Below the pieces are notes generated by a model that was given only the letters and a program-made list of their open reading frames with translations, was not told where the DNA came from and searched no databases. Position numbers and translations under genes: made by a program. 45,380 bases of DNA from Gammaproteobacteria bacterium (GTDB taxonomy: Bacteria > Pseudomonadota > Gammaproteobacteria > Steroidobacterales > Steroidobacteraceae): positions 1 through 45,380 of the forward strand of contig JANXZQ010000170.1 in the NCBI GenBank assembly GCA_025355445.1. The letters run 5' to 3'. Shown one piece after another: positions 15,889 through 25,445 of the stretch; positions within the stretch are counted from its first letter, which is position 1; each line of letters begins with the position of its first letter.

Positions 15889-15995
15889 ACTGCTACATGC
15901 AAGCACTCATTGCAAATTATTTGTTGGAGCGCTGCGATCTGATCTTTATTGCACCGCAACAGACGGTGGGCCCCAGGGGCTTTGCCTGCTCGCGT

Positions 15996-16637
15996 ATGCT
16001 CGACGACATGGAGCCGCTGGACGAGGACGCGGGACTGATGCTGCAGTACCGAGAGGGTGACGCAGACGCGTTCTTGCTGCTCTACACGCGGCACAAGGGC
16101 CCGCTCCATCGCTATTTGCTACGGCAAGTGCGCGACGCCGGCGCGGCCGCGGACTTATTTCAAGAAGTCTGGTCGCGACTGATCGCTACCCGCGCAAGGT
16201 ATGAGGCGCGCGCGAAATTTGCCACCTACTTGTTTCACATCGCACACAACTGCACCATGGATTTTTTTCGGCGCGACCAGCGCGTGCAAACGGCCGCACG
16301 CGCAGCGGACGCCGCGGCGGCGCCGGGAGAGCCGCAGGTGCCCGAGCATCAGCGCCCCGACGGCATCGCGGAATTTGCCGAACAGCAGTCGGCACTGCTC
16401 GCGGCGTTGGGAAGGTTGCCGCACGAGCAGCGCGAGGCGTTTCTGCTCCACGAAGAAACGGGCTTGACCATCGGGGAAATCGCACGCGTGATGGACGTCG
16501 GGATCGAGACGGCCAAGAGCCGGCTGCGCTACGCCATTCGCAAATTGAAGAAATCGCTGGATCCGGCCGACAGCCCAAGAAAGCACCCGCTGCACGCGCG
16601 GCCGTTGCACGGTACCCGACTCAATGCATCCACCTGA
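15996..16637 (+). CDS. ECF-type RNA polymerase sigma factor
   Basis: About 213 residues from MLDDMEPL. Region 2 is clear (DLFQEVWSRLIATRARY and FATYLFHIAHNCTMDFFRR), and region 4 ends in a helix-turn-helix (LPHEQREAFLLHE, LTIGEIARVMDVGIETAKSR). There is no region 3, as expected for ECF sigma factors. The start is uncertain: the frame is open up to 15858, but that part overlaps the AT-rich promoter region and looks non-coding; 15996 or 16008 fit best, without a strong ribosome-binding site. The end overlaps the next gene by 14 bases, a typical sigma/anti-sigma arrangement. Confidence 0.88.
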   Translation: MLDDMEPLDEDAGLMLQYREGDADAFLLLYTRHKGPLHRYLLRQVRDAGAAADLFQEVWSRLIATRARYEARAKFATYLFHIAHNCTMDFFRRDQRVQTAARAADAAAAPGEPQVPEHQRPDGIAEFAEQQSALLAALGRLPHEQREAFLLHEETGLTIGEIARVMDVGIETAKSRLRYAIRKLKKSLDPADSPRKHPLHARPLHGTRLNAST

Positions 16638-17148
16638 CGAATTGGACGAGTATTTGCGCGGTGACAGCGCACTATCGCGTCAATACCGCAGAGTATCTGC
16701 GCCGCAGCCGCCGCCTGAGTTCGAGCGCCGCGTGCTGCAGGCCGCCGCTGCGCGAGGCGACAGACAAGGCGCTGCGCAAGGCGAGGTGCGTGACGGACGT
16801 GTGCAGCCGCCGTATCTCGCGCCGCTGGCATTTGCCGCCAGCGTTCTACTATCGGTGGCCGTGGTGCTCGCCATCGTGTTCGGACCGCAACCCGTCAAAC
16901 ACCGCAAAGAGGCGCCGCATCTGGTGCGCACCGCGGCTCATGCCGGCCTCGCGCCCAGTGCTCTGCTTCCCCGTAAGCTCGAGCTCTACAGCAGCGATCC
17001 GCCGCGCACGCGTGTAGCTGCGGCATGGCTTGCCGACATCGACGCGCTGCGCCGTGCCGGGCGCAATAGCGAAGCCGATGCGGAATTGCGCCGCTTTCGC
17101 AGCGCCTACCCCGATCAAGCGGCCGGCGAGTTCAAGGCCCTGCCGTAA
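16624..17148 (+). CDS. Membrane protein, probable anti-sigma partner
   Basis: 174 residues. Residues 1-60 are cytoplasmic and start [13 protein letters not shown], a style common in small anti-sigma domains; one membrane span lies at about 64-87; the C-terminal part ends [19 protein letters not shown] followed by a RRF..YP motif. Such a short C-terminal motif is often seen in proteins coded next to ECF sigma factors in xanthomonads. There is no zinc-binding HxxxCxxC motif. Overlap with the sigma gene and the membrane topology support a role in holding the sigma factor at the membrane, but the family is not firmly recognised. Confidence 0.6.
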   Translation: MHPPDELDEYLRGDSALSRQYRRVSAPQPPPEFERRVLQAAAARGDRQGAAQGEVRDGRVQPPYLAPLAFAASVLLSVAVVLAIVFGPQPVKHRKEAPHLVRTAAHAGLAPSALLPRKLELYSSDPPRTRVAAAWLADIDALRRAGRNSEADAELRRFRSAYPDQAAGEFKALP

Positions 17149-17207
17149 GACCGGCCACCCGGCGTGATTTCGGCTACCATTCTTCGTTTTTGCGTCCGGA
17201 GCTAGTC

Positions 17208-18185
17208 ATGAAAAAGCCAGTCACTGTCACCATCACCGGCGCGGCCGGAAATATCGGCTACGCGCTCGCGTTTCGCGTCGCTTCGGGTCAGATGCTGGGC
17301 GCCGATCAACCGATCAATCTGAATCTGTTGGAGATCCCCGCGGCCGGCGCTGCGGTGCAGGGCGTGCTCATGGAATTGAACGACTGCGCCTTCCCCACTC
17401 TCAACAAGGTCAGCGCAACCAGCGACGCCGGAGTTGCCTTCAAGGACTGCAACTTCGCCATGCTGGTCGGAGCGCGCCCGCGCGGCCCCGGCATGGAACG
17501 CAAGGATCTGCTGCTGGAGAACGCCAAGATATTCTCCGCGCAAGGAAAAGCGCTGGACGCGGCCGCCAGCCGCGACGTGCGCGTGCTGGTGGTCGGCAAT
17601 CCCGCCAATACCAATTCCCTGATCGCGCAGCGCAACGCGCCTTCGCTGCCGCCAAATCGATTCACGGCGATGACGCGATTGGATCACAACCGCGGATTGG
17701 CGCAGCTCACCGAGAAGAGCGGCGCGCCTTTGGCGGACGTCAAGAAAATCATCATTTGGGGCAACCACTCGGCGACCCAGTATCCCGATCTGCACCACGC
17801 CACGGTGGCGGGGAAGGCGGCGCTGTCCGTGGTCGATCCGGCCTGGTTCAAGGACACCTTCATTCCGACGGTGCAGCAACGCGGCGCGGCCGTCATCAAG
17901 GCGCGCGGCACTTCCTCGGCGGCATCAGCGGCGGCGGCGGCGCTCGACCATGTCCACGATTGGATGCTCGGCACGCCCGCGGGCGATTGGGTGAGCATGG
18001 CCGTTGCCTCCGATGGCAGCTATGGGATTCCGGAAGGCGTGATCTATTCCTACCCGGTCACCTGCAAGAACGGCGAATACAGCATCGTCCAAGGTTTGAG
18101 CATCAGCGATTTCAGCCGGGACAAGATGCAGGCCACACATCGTGAATTGCTCGAAGAGCGAGATGGCGTGAAAGATCTCATCTGA
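17208..18185 (+). CDS. mdh: NAD-dependent malate dehydrogenase
   Basis: 325 residues, similar throughout to the Xanthomonas-type malate dehydrogenase (about 328 aa). Seen: the Rossmann motif GAAGNIGY, the substrate-binding [21 protein letters not shown], the LDHNR segment and the catalytic histidine in WGNHS (about residue 187). The enzyme interconverts malate and oxaloacetate in the TCA cycle in the cytoplasm. The start at 17208 (MKKPVTV) has CCGGAG upstream; the frame is open a few codons further. It is probably transcribed alone or with fadE, which starts 13 bases later. Confidence 0.96.
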   Translation: MKKPVTVTITGAAGNIGYALAFRVASGQMLGADQPINLNLLEIPAAGAAVQGVLMELNDCAFPTLNKVSATSDAGVAFKDCNFAMLVGARPRGPGMERKDLLLENAKIFSAQGKALDAAASRDVRVLVVGNPANTNSLIAQRNAPSLPPNRFTAMTRLDHNRGLAQLTEKSGAPLADVKKIIIWGNHSATQYPDLHHATVAGKAALSVVDPAWFKDTFIPTVQQRGAAVIKARGTSSAASAAAAALDHVHDWMLGTPAGDWVSMAVASDGSYGIPEGVIYSYPVTCKNGEYSIVQGLSISDFSRDKMQATHRELLEERDGVKDLI

Positions 18186-18198
18186 ATGCGTACCCCCG

Positions 18199-20679
18199 AT
18201 GAATAGCACCGGCCTGGCGTGGCTGCAATTTCTGGCCTGGGGCGTGCTATTGCTGGGGATCGTTCTCGTTGTCGCGTATCGGCGCGCCAGTCTTCTCTTC
18301 AGTTCCTGCGTACTCGGTGCGCTGCTGCTCGCGTACTGGGCATTCGGCGCGGTGCCGTCGTGGTGGAAGATCGCCGTCTCCATTCCCTACATTGCGCTCC
18401 TGCTGCTGAATATCCGGCCGTTGCGCCTGCGCCTCGTGACGCGTCCGTTCTTGCGCAGCTATCGCCGATTGTTGCCGTCGATGTCGGCGACGGAACGCGA
18501 AGCCCTGGACGCGGGGACCGTGTGGTGGGATGGGGAGTTATTCACGGGCGGCCCGAATTGGCAGAAGCTCATGTCCGCCAAGGTGCCGACGCTGACCGCG
18601 GAAGAACAGGCCTTCCTCGACGGGCCCTGCGAAGACCTGTGCGCCATGCTCGACGATTGGGACATCACCCACGTGCGCGCCGATCTGTCGCCGCAGGTGT
18701 GGACCTTCATCAAATCGAGCGGCTTCTTCGCCATGATCATTCCGCGGCGTTACGGCGGCTTGGAATTCTCCGCCTATGCGCACTCCTGCGTGCTGATCAA
18801 AATCGCCTCGCGCTCAGGAGTTGCATCCTCGACCATCGCGGTGCCGAATTCCTTGGGGCCGGCGGAACTGCTGCTGCACTACGGCACCGAGGAACAGAAG
18901 AATTACCTGCTGCCGCGCCTGGCCCGCGGCGAGGAAGTGCCCTGCTTTGCGCTCACCGGTCCGCGCGCGGGCTCCGATGCTGCCTCCATTCCCGATACCG
19001 GCGTGATCTGCCGGGGTCCTTGGCACGGTGCGCAAGTCGTCGGCATCCGCCTCAATTTTTCCAAACGCTACATCACTCTCGCGCCCGTTGCCACGCTGGT
19101 CGGACTCGCCTTTCGGCTGTTCGACCCCGAACACCTCATGGGCGAGCGCACCGACCTCGGCATCACCTGCGCCCTGATTCCGCGCGATACGCCGGGGGTG
19201 AGCATCGGCCGGCGGCACTTTCCGCTGAATGTCCCCTTTCAGAATGGACCGATCCAGGGACATGACGTATTCGTGCCCATCGATGCTCTCATCGGCGGCT
19301 TCGCCATGGCCGGCCAGGGGTGGCGCATGCTGGTCGAGCAATTATCGGTGGGGCGATGCATATCGCTGCCCTCGAGCGCGACCGGGGCCGCGCAGGCAGC
19401 AGTGTACGCGTCCGCGGCATACGCACGCATACGCCGCCAGTTCAACATGCCCATCGGCCGCTTCGAAGGTGTCGAACAGGTCCTGGCGCGCATGGCCGCG
19501 CGCACTTACATCATGGACGCAGCGCGCTCGGTCACCGCTGGCGCCATCGACGGCGGGGAAAAGCCCTCGGTGCCGTCCGCCATGTTGAAATATCATGTGA
19601 CCGAGTTCGGCCGCATGATCGGCAACGACGCCATGGATGTGCACGGTGGCAAAGGCATTTGTCTCGGACCTAAAAATTACCTGGGCCGCGGCTACCAGAT
19701 CGTGCCGGTGGCCATCACCGTCGAGGGTGCGAACATTTTGACGCGCAGCCTGATCATATTCGGCCAGGGAGCCGTGCGCTGCCACCCATTCGTGCTGCGG
19801 GAAATGACTGCGGCGCGCAATCCGGACCACGTCGCGGGCGTCGCGGAATTCGACCGCGCGCTGCTGGGACATATCGGCTTCGCGATTTCAAACGCCGCGC
19901 GTTCAGCGGTAATGGCGCTGACTATCGCACGCTTCACCCGGGCGCCGACGGCCGGCCCCACCAAGCGCTACTTCCAGCATGTGAACCGCTACAGCGCCTC
20001 CTTTGCATTGGCCACCGACATCGCCATGCTGGCGCTCGGCGGCTATCTCAAGAAGAAGGAGAGCCTGTCGGCGCGGCTGGGAGACGTGCTCTCCGCGATG
20101 TATCTGGCGTCGATGGTGCTTAAGCATCATGAGAATCAAGGCAGCCCCGCTGCGGATCTACCATTGGTCGAGTGGGCCTGCCGCAGCCTCTTGTACCAGG
20201 CACAGGAACAACTGCATCTGTTCCTGCGCAATTTTCCCAACCGGCCCCTGGCAGGATTGATGCGCCTGCTCATCTTCCCGCGCGGGCTGACGTATTTTGC
20301 GCCGAGCGACCGCCTGGGACGCGACATCGCCGCATTGATCATGAACCCGACGGAGTCGCGGGAGCGCTTGAGCCGCTACATATACAAGACTCAGACGTCG
20401 GATAACCCGCTCGGTCTGCTGCAGGAGGCGCTGATTTTATCGACCATGGCGGAGGGGCTCGAGAAACGCATTCGAGTGGACGGGATCAAGCCGGGACGGG
20501 TCACGGCCTTGGACCTGCCGGGGCAGATTTCCGAGGCGCAGCAGCTCGGAATATTGACGGCAGCCGAGGCGGCCGTTTTGCGGGATTACGACGCCAAGGT
20601 TTCGAATCTCATCAACGTCGATGATTTCGCGGCGCATGAATTGGCAGCGGGTGGCGCCGGCGGCCACTCGCCTTCATGA
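18199..20679 (+). CDS. fadE: Acyl-CoA dehydrogenase FadE
   Basis: 826 residues, close to E. coli FadE (814 aa). Two or three hydrophobic segments at the N-terminus (residues about 5-80) anchor it at the membrane. The middle holds the acyl-CoA dehydrogenase fold with FALTGPRAGSDA and AYARIRRQFNMPIGRFEGV, and the C-terminal 280 residues are the FadE-specific domain (RYSASFALATD, NFPNRPLAGLMRLLIFPRG). It catalyses the first step of fatty acid beta-oxidation, forming trans-2-enoyl-CoA with FAD. Its stop overlaps the next gene by four bases. Confidence 0.95.
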   Translation: MNSTGLAWLQFLAWGVLLLGIVLVVAYRRASLLFSSCVLGALLLAYWAFGAVPSWWKIAVSIPYIALLLLNIRPLRLRLVTRPFLRSYRRLLPSMSATEREALDAGTVWWDGELFTGGPNWQKLMSAKVPTLTAEEQAFLDGPCEDLCAMLDDWDITHVRADLSPQVWTFIKSSGFFAMIIPRRYGGLEFSAYAHSCVLIKIASRSGVASSTIAVPNSLGPAELLLHYGTEEQKNYLLPRLARGEEVPCFALTGPRAGSDAASIPDTGVICRGPWHGAQVVGIRLNFSKRYITLAPVATLVGLAFRLFDPEHLMGERTDLGITCALIPRDTPGVSIGRRHFPLNVPFQNGPIQGHDVFVPIDALIGGFAMAGQGWRMLVEQLSVGRCISLPSSATGAAQAAVYASAAYARIRRQFNMPIGRFEGVEQVLARMAARTYIMDAARSVTAGAIDGGEKPSVPSAMLKYHVTEFGRMIGNDAMDVHGGKGICLGPKNYLGRGYQIVPVAITVEGANILTRSLIIFGQGAVRCHPFVLREMTAARNPDHVAGVAEFDRALLGHIGFAISNAARSAVMALTIARFTRAPTAGPTKRYFQHVNRYSASFALATDIAMLALGGYLKKKESLSARLGDVLSAMYLASMVLKHHENQGSPAADLPLVEWACRSLLYQAQEQLHLFLRNFPNRPLAGLMRLLIFPRGLTYFAPSDRLGRDIAALIMNPTESRERLSRYIYKTQTSDNPLGLLQEALILSTMAEGLEKRIRVDGIKPGRVTALDLPGQISEAQQLGILTAAEAAVLRDYDAKVSNLINVDDFAAHELAAGGAGGHSPS

Positions 20680-21521
20680 CCGTCCGGCGCTGCCTCAACT
20701 GCGGCGCGGCACTGACCGGCCGCTACTGCGCCAATTGCAGCCAAGCCGCCGACGTGCATGTGCCATCCACCCGTGAGCTGCTGCATGAGGCGCTCGAGGG
20801 CCTCACGCATTCGGACTCGCGCCTGTGGAACACGCTCAGCCTGCTGTGGTTCGTGCCCGGAAGACTTACCCAGGAATTCATCGCCGGGCGGCGCGCCGCG
20901 TATCTGCCGCCATTTCGCCTATATCTCGTCCTAAGCATCATCTTTTTCCTCGTTGCTTCGGTCTCGCCGATGGGGGGCGAATTCGCCCACTTCGACAATC
21001 CGGGCGCCGGCGTGAACTCGACACGGCCTGATTGCGCACATTTGAAGCTCACCCTTTACGGACGCGACTTAGGCCCGCGCTTGCAGCACGCCTGCGGCGA
21101 GATTGCGCGCGACAACGGCGCCAATTTGCTGCATGTAAGCATTTCGACCATGCCGAAGGCCATGTTCATCTTTTTGCCCTTCGTGGCCTTCCTGCACATG
21201 CTGCTTTACTGGCGCCCACGGCACCGCTATGCCGAGGACCTGGTGTTTTTCCTGCACGTGCACGCGTTTTTTTTCTCGGTGATGGCTGCCGTGGTCCTAG
21301 TGTCCGACGCAGACCCCTGGCCCGTCATGGCCAAGCTGGGCGCCTTCGCGCCGCTGCTGCTCTGGTCTTTGCCGCTGTACACCGTGCTCGCCATGAAACG
21401 GGTGTTCGGCCGCAGCTGGAAAGGTACGGTGGTCAAGGCATTCGCACTTTTTGCCGTCTACATGGTCGTGCTACTCATCACCATGAGCGGCGTATTTCTG
21501 TATGCAGTACTGCAGCTGTAA
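20676..21521 (+). CDS. DUF3667 zinc-ribbon membrane protein
   Basis: 281 residues. The N-terminus has a zinc ribbon (CLNCG and CANC, about residues 6-21). Then comes a soluble helix (STRELLHEALEGLTHSDSRLWNTL) and a PGRLTQEFIAGRRAAYLPPFRLY motif that marks the DUF3667 family, followed by about five membrane segments (first near residue 85, the others from about 165 on). Function is unknown. The start overlaps fadE by four bases (ATGA), so it is probably translated from the fadE transcript. Confidence 0.82.
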   Translation: MTVRRCLNCGAALTGRYCANCSQAADVHVPSTRELLHEALEGLTHSDSRLWNTLSLLWFVPGRLTQEFIAGRRAAYLPPFRLYLVLSIIFFLVASVSPMGGEFAHFDNPGAGVNSTRPDCAHLKLTLYGRDLGPRLQHACGEIARDNGANLLHVSISTMPKAMFIFLPFVAFLHMLLYWRPRHRYAEDLVFFLHVHAFFFSVMAAVVLVSDADPWPVMAKLGAFAPLLLWSLPLYTVLAMKRVFGRSWKGTVVKAFALFAVYMVVLLITMSGVFLYAVLQL

Positions 21522-21563
21522 GATGCGCAGGACGTATGAAAATTGCCCACATCGTGGAATGAG

Positions 21564-22787
21564 ATGCAGCGCAGCGAGCACACCCGCGGCGACGCGCGGC
21601 GTACCGACGCCCGGCGTACCGACGCGCGAGCGATACTGCATATCGACATGGACGCCTTTTATGCGTCCGTGGAAGAGCGCGATCGCCCGGAGCTCAAGGG
21701 CAAACCCTTGATCGTCGGCGGCATGGGTGCCCGCGGCGTGGTCGCGGCTGCGAGCTATGCCGTGCGTCGATTCGGCGTGCGCTCGGCCATGCCAATGCGC
21801 GAGGCGTTGCGGCGCTGCCCGCAGGCCGTGTGTGTGCAGCCGAGAATGGCGCGCTACAAAGAAGTCTCGGATCAGGTGTTCGCGATTTTTCACGAGTTCA
21901 CTCCGCTGGTCGAAGGCCTTTCCCTGGACGAGGCGTTTCTCGATGTCACGTCCAGCCGGCAACTGTTGGGGCCCGCAGAGGCCATCGGCAGCGAGATTCG
22001 GCGCCGCATCGCCAAAGATACCGGCCTCACCGCGTCAGTGGGCATCGCACCCAACAAATTGCTGGCGAAAATCGCATCCGATCTGAACAAGCCTGACGGC
22101 ATGTGCCGCATCGGCGCGGACAATGTGCGGGGCATCATGGACGGATTGCCCATCGAGCGGCTGTTCGGCATTGGCCCCAAGACCGTGCCGGTCATGCATG
22201 CGGCGGGAATTTTGAGTTGCGGCGATCTACGCAAGGCCGGTGATGAGGTGTTGCGGCGGCTTTTCGGCAAACATGCCAAGGCCATGCACGACCGCGCGTC
22301 CGGCGTCGACGACAGGCTGGTGGAGCCGAACCGCGAGGAGAAATCGATCAGCGCTGAGGAGACCTTTGCCACGGACATTCGCGAAGCGCCGCGGCTCACC
22401 GTGCAATTGCTGCGCCTCGCCGATCGAACAGCCTCGCGGCTACGCGCGCAGCATCTGGTCGCGGGTACGGTGAGTGTGAAGATCCGCCGCGGCGACTTTA
22501 CGACGTTTACGCGGCAGCGCTCCTTGGGGACCGCCACCCAGGACACGGCAGTGGTGTGCGCCGCGGCCGAGGTTTTGCTCGGGGAATGGCTGGCGGAGCA
22601 GCCCCGCGCCGCGCTGCGGCTATTGGGAGTCGGAGTCAGCGAGCTGCACACGCTGCAGCAGGCGGATCTGTTCGCGGATGTTCCTGCGCAACATGCGCGA
22701 TTGGACATGGCCATTGACGGAATCCGCGACCGATTTGGGGCCGCCATGCTGACTCGCGCCAGTCTGCTGAGGCCGCCATGTACTTAA
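21564..22787 (+). CDS. dinB: DNA polymerase IV
   Basis: 407 residues of the Y-family. Catalytic motifs are seen: HIDMDAFYASVE near the N-terminus and SLDEAFLDVT, which supply the metal-binding acidic residues; GLTASVGIAPNKLLAKIASDL and FGIGPKT (helix-hairpin-helix) follow, and the little-finger domain closes the protein. It does error-prone translesion synthesis. I chose the ATG at 21564 with GGAATGAG upstream; a TTG at 21543 is also possible. The first 25 residues carry a duplicated RRTDA stretch that is not part of the polymerase fold. The end overlaps exeA by 10 bases. Confidence 0.95.
   Translation: MQRSEHTRGDARRTDARRTDARAILHIDMDAFYASVEERDRPELKGKPLIVGGMGARGVVAAASYAVRRFGVRSAMPMREALRRCPQAVCVQPRMARYKEVSDQVFAIFHEFTPLVEGLSLDEAFLDVTSSRQLLGPAEAIGSEIRRRIAKDTGLTASVGIAPNKLLAKIASDLNKPDGMCRIGADNVRGIMDGLPIERLFGIGPKTVPVMHAAGILSCGDLRKAGDEVLRRLFGKHAKAMHDRASGVDDRLVEPNREEKSISAEETFATDIREAPRLTVQLLRLADRTASRLRAQHLVAGTVSVKIRRGDFTTFTRQRSLGTATQDTAVVCAAAEVLLGEWLAEQPRAALRLLGVGVSELHTLQQADLFADVPAQHARLDMAIDGIRDRFGAAMLTRASLLRPPCT
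21597..21625 (+). repeat. 15-base tandem duplication inside dinB
   Basis: CGGCGTACCGACGC occurs at 21597-21610 and again at 21612-21625, period 15. It encodes the RRTDA RRTDA stretch in the poorly conserved N-terminal tail of DinB. It keeps the frame. Confidence 0.9.
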
Positions 22788-24445
22788 GTTTCTTCGGACT
22801 CAATGAAAAGCCCTTCGCGATCACGCCGGATCCTCGCTATCTGTACTTGAGTGAGCGCCACGCAGAGGCCCTTGCGCATTTATTGTACGGCGTCAACGAA
22901 TCCGGAGGTTTCATTCAGTTGACCGGGGAAGTGGGCACGGGAAAGACCACCGTGGTGCGCACCTTGTTGTCGCGGGTTCCGCATCACGCCGATGTCGCAG
23001 TCATATTGAATCCGCGTATGACACCGATCGAGTTTCTGCTCACCATCTGCGAGGAGCTGGGCCTCGATCTCGCGGATGCCGACCGCGACAGCGTCAAACA
23101 AATGGTCGATGCGCTGAATCGCCGGCTGCTGGCAGCGCACGCCGAAGGGCGCCGCGTCATCGTGATCGTGGACGAGGCGCAGAACCTGTCCACCGATGTC
23201 TTGGAGCAGGTGCGCCTGCTGACCAATTTGGAAACTCCCACGCAGAAGCTGCTGCAAATCATTCTGATCGGACAACCCGAGCTGCGTGAATTGCTCGACC
23301 GCACCGAGTTGCGCCAGCTCGCGCAGCGAATCACCGGCCGATACCATTTGGAGCCTCTGTCGCCGGAGGAAACCCAGGGCTATGTGCGCCATCGGTTGCG
23401 CGTCGCCGGCGCCGCCGAGGAGATCTTTGCGCCTTCGGCACTCGCCGAGGTGCACCGCGTATCCGCGGGAATCCCGCGCGTGATCAATGTCACCTGTGAC
23501 CGCGCATTGCTCGGCGCCTATACCGAGGAAACTCGCAAGGTAACCGCCGGGTTGGTGCGCCGCGCGGCCGGCGAGGTCTACGGACGGCGGTTCATGCCCT
23601 TGTGGCTGGGATGGCTTTACGGCGCATTGGGCGTTGCGGCGCTGGCGGGCGCAGCTCTGCTCGGCTGGCAGCTATGGCAGCGGTTACCCTCTCCGCTGCA
23701 CGCCTTCGGTAATCGACCCAACCGCCACACCGTCCTGCCGCCCGCACCGCTCGATGCGGCCGTTGCGGCGTCGGCGGCCCTACCGATCGCAATCCACGCG
23801 GCGGCGCCTGCGGTCTCCATCAACGACTTACTTGCCGTCAACAGCGCCAATACCAGCGACGCCGCCGCCTTCCGGCGGCTGCTGTCGCTGTGGGGAACGG
23901 CCATGGCGGACGACAAAGATCCTTGCGCACAGGCGCTCAAGGCGGGACTGTCATGCCTGGAGCAGCGCGGCTCTTGGGCGCAGGTCAGAGCCCTGAACCG
24001 GCCGGCCATCCTGACGCTAACGGACGATCGCGGGCAAAGGCATCGCGTCGTGCTCTCCGCGCTGGACGATAAATTCGCCACTTTGAATTTGGGCGAACAC
24101 GATGAGCGGGTGCCACTGGAGGAAATTTCGCGCGACTGGTTCGGGGAATTCACCGTGGTTTGGAAGCCCAAGACGGCGCATGCCCGGCTCCTGTCGATGG
24201 GAATGAAGGGCGACGAAGTTCGTTGGCTGAGGCGCAGTCTCAACGCGCTGCAAGGCGCGGCATCGGACCCGGAACACGGCGATGTCTATGATGAAGAACT
24301 GGCGATCGCCGTGCAAAATTTCCAGCGCGAACATCGGCTCAACGTCGACGGCATTGCCGGTTTGCAGACCCAAGTCGTGCTCGACACGGCGCTGGCCGAG
24401 CCCGGCTCCCCCCTGCTGCTCCCCAACTCGCCGCGCGGCAGCTAG
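22778..24445 (+). CDS. exeA: General secretion pathway ATPase ExeA/GspA with peptidoglycan-binding domain
   Basis: 555 residues. Residues 1-265 are an AAA ATPase starting YLSFFGLNEKPFAITPDP, with Walker A GEVGTGKTT (about residue 50) and Walker B VIVIVDEAQN. One membrane segment lies at about 273-297. The periplasmic part carries a C39-peptidase-like region and a peptidoglycan-binding domain (about 470-535, GDEVRWLRRSLNAL and FQREHRLNVDGIAG). In Aeromonas ExeA with ExeB opens the cell wall for assembly of the type II secretin. The gene overlaps dinB by 10 bases and lies eight bases before gspB. No other secretion genes are present here. Confidence 0.92.
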   Translation: MYLSFFGLNEKPFAITPDPRYLYLSERHAEALAHLLYGVNESGGFIQLTGEVGTGKTTVVRTLLSRVPHHADVAVILNPRMTPIEFLLTICEELGLDLADADRDSVKQMVDALNRRLLAAHAEGRRVIVIVDEAQNLSTDVLEQVRLLTNLETPTQKLLQIILIGQPELRELLDRTELRQLAQRITGRYHLEPLSPEETQGYVRHRLRVAGAAEEIFAPSALAEVHRVSAGIPRVINVTCDRALLGAYTEETRKVTAGLVRRAAGEVYGRRFMPLWLGWLYGALGVAALAGAALLGWQLWQRLPSPLHAFGNRPNRHTVLPPAPLDAAVAASAALPIAIHAAAPAVSINDLLAVNSANTSDAAAFRRLLSLWGTAMADDKDPCAQALKAGLSCLEQRGSWAQVRALNRPAILTLTDDRGQRHRVVLSALDDKFATLNLGEHDERVPLEEISRDWFGEFTVVWKPKTAHARLLSMGMKGDEVRWLRRSLNALQGAASDPEHGDVYDEELAIAVQNFQREHRLNVDGIAGLQTQVVLDTALAEPGSPLLLPNSPRGS

Positions 24446-24453
24446 AATCCGCC

Positions 24454-25119
24454 ATGTCCTTCATTCTCGACGCCCTCAAGAAATCGGAACTCGAACGGCA
24501 GCGGCAAACCGTGCCGGGGCTGATGGACACCCGCTTGGTCACGCGGCGCCGTACGCTGCCCCGCTGGGGCATTGCCCTAGGCGTGCTGCTGGCGATCAAT
24601 CTGCTGGTCTTGACCTATGTGCTGATGAGAAAGAGCACTGCCGCCCCACAGGCATCGCGGTCCGCGCAGAGCTCATCCCCCGTTACATCCGACGAGCCGG
24701 TGCCCGCGGCAGCGCCCGCGCCGGAGCACTTCAGTCCGCTGGATGCGGCGCCGGTGTATGCGCCGGAGATTCCGGTCGCGGCCGCACAGGAGAAGCCGGC
24801 CGTGGTGGACAAGCCCCTCGTACGCCCCACCCGCCGGGCGGACCCGCTGCTCTCCGATGAGGATACGCAAGCCGACAACCAGGAAGTGCTGCCTTCGATC
24901 AGTGAATTGAGCCTGAGCGGCGCGCAAGCCCTGCCCGACCTGCACCTCGACGTGCATGTTTATGCCACCCGGGCAACCGACCGCTTCGTCTACATCAACA
25001 TGCGCAAGTACCGCGAGGGGTCCGTATTGCAGGAAGGCCCCACCGTCGAGCACATCCGGCGCGACGGAGTGGTGCTGAATTACCAGGGCCTGCGATTCAT
25101 CCTGCCGCGGCAGCCGTGA
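24454..25119 (+). CDS. gspB: General secretion pathway protein B (ExeB/GspB)
   Basis: 221 residues. It starts MSFILDALKKSELERQRQ, the signature opening of GspB/ExeB proteins, has one membrane span (about 32-55), a Pro/Ala-rich periplasmic stretch and a compact C-terminal domain (about 160-219) with DRFVYINMRKYREGS and NYQGLRFILP. GspB works with ExeA in the inner membrane to place the type II secretion secretin in the outer membrane. It is the last gene of this run. Confidence 0.93.
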   Translation: MSFILDALKKSELERQRQTVPGLMDTRLVTRRRTLPRWGIALGVLLAINLLVLTYVLMRKSTAAPQASRSAQSSSPVTSDEPVPAAAPAPEHFSPLDAAPVYAPEIPVAAAQEKPAVVDKPLVRPTRRADPLLSDEDTQADNQEVLPSISELSLSGAQALPDLHLDVHVYATRATDRFVYINMRKYREGSVLQEGPTVEHIRRDGVVLNYQGLRFILPRQP

Positions 25120-25153
25120 GCCTGCGGGTCCAGGGCTACTCTGCCGGCCAGGC

Positions 25154-25360
25154 CTACTCGGCCAGCACGAAGGTCACCTTTAAGCGTACCCGGTACTCGG
25201 TGATCTTGCCCTTGACGATGACGACGTCCTGGCTCGCCACCCAGGCGCCCGCGACATTCTTCAAGGTCTTGGTGGAGCGCTTCACGCCATTCTCGAGGGC
25301 GTCATCGAAACTCTTCTTGGAAGAGGCGATGATCTCCGTGACCCGTGCGACTGATGTCAT
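25154..25360 (-). CDS. Dodecin family flavin-binding protein
   Basis: 68 residues, the usual dodecin length, with ARVTEIIASSKKSFDDAL and TLKNVAGAWV followed by a beta strand KITEYRVRLKV. Dodecins form 12-subunit hollow shells that store riboflavin, FMN or CoA. The start at 25360 has GGGAG nine bases upstream; a longer frame to 25609 overlaps the divergent gene start and lacks conservation. It is transcribed alone. Confidence 0.9.
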   Translation of the reverse strand: MTSVARVTEIIASSKKSFDDALENGVKRSTKTLKNVAGAWVASQDVVIVKGKITEYRVRLKVTFVLAE

Positions 25361-25445
25361 GTTCGGCTCCCGTGTTTCTTGAGTTTTGAGCGCTTCATCC
25401 GGACAGAGATAGCCGCAGTCGTACAATCGGTGGTACGGTTTCCGG

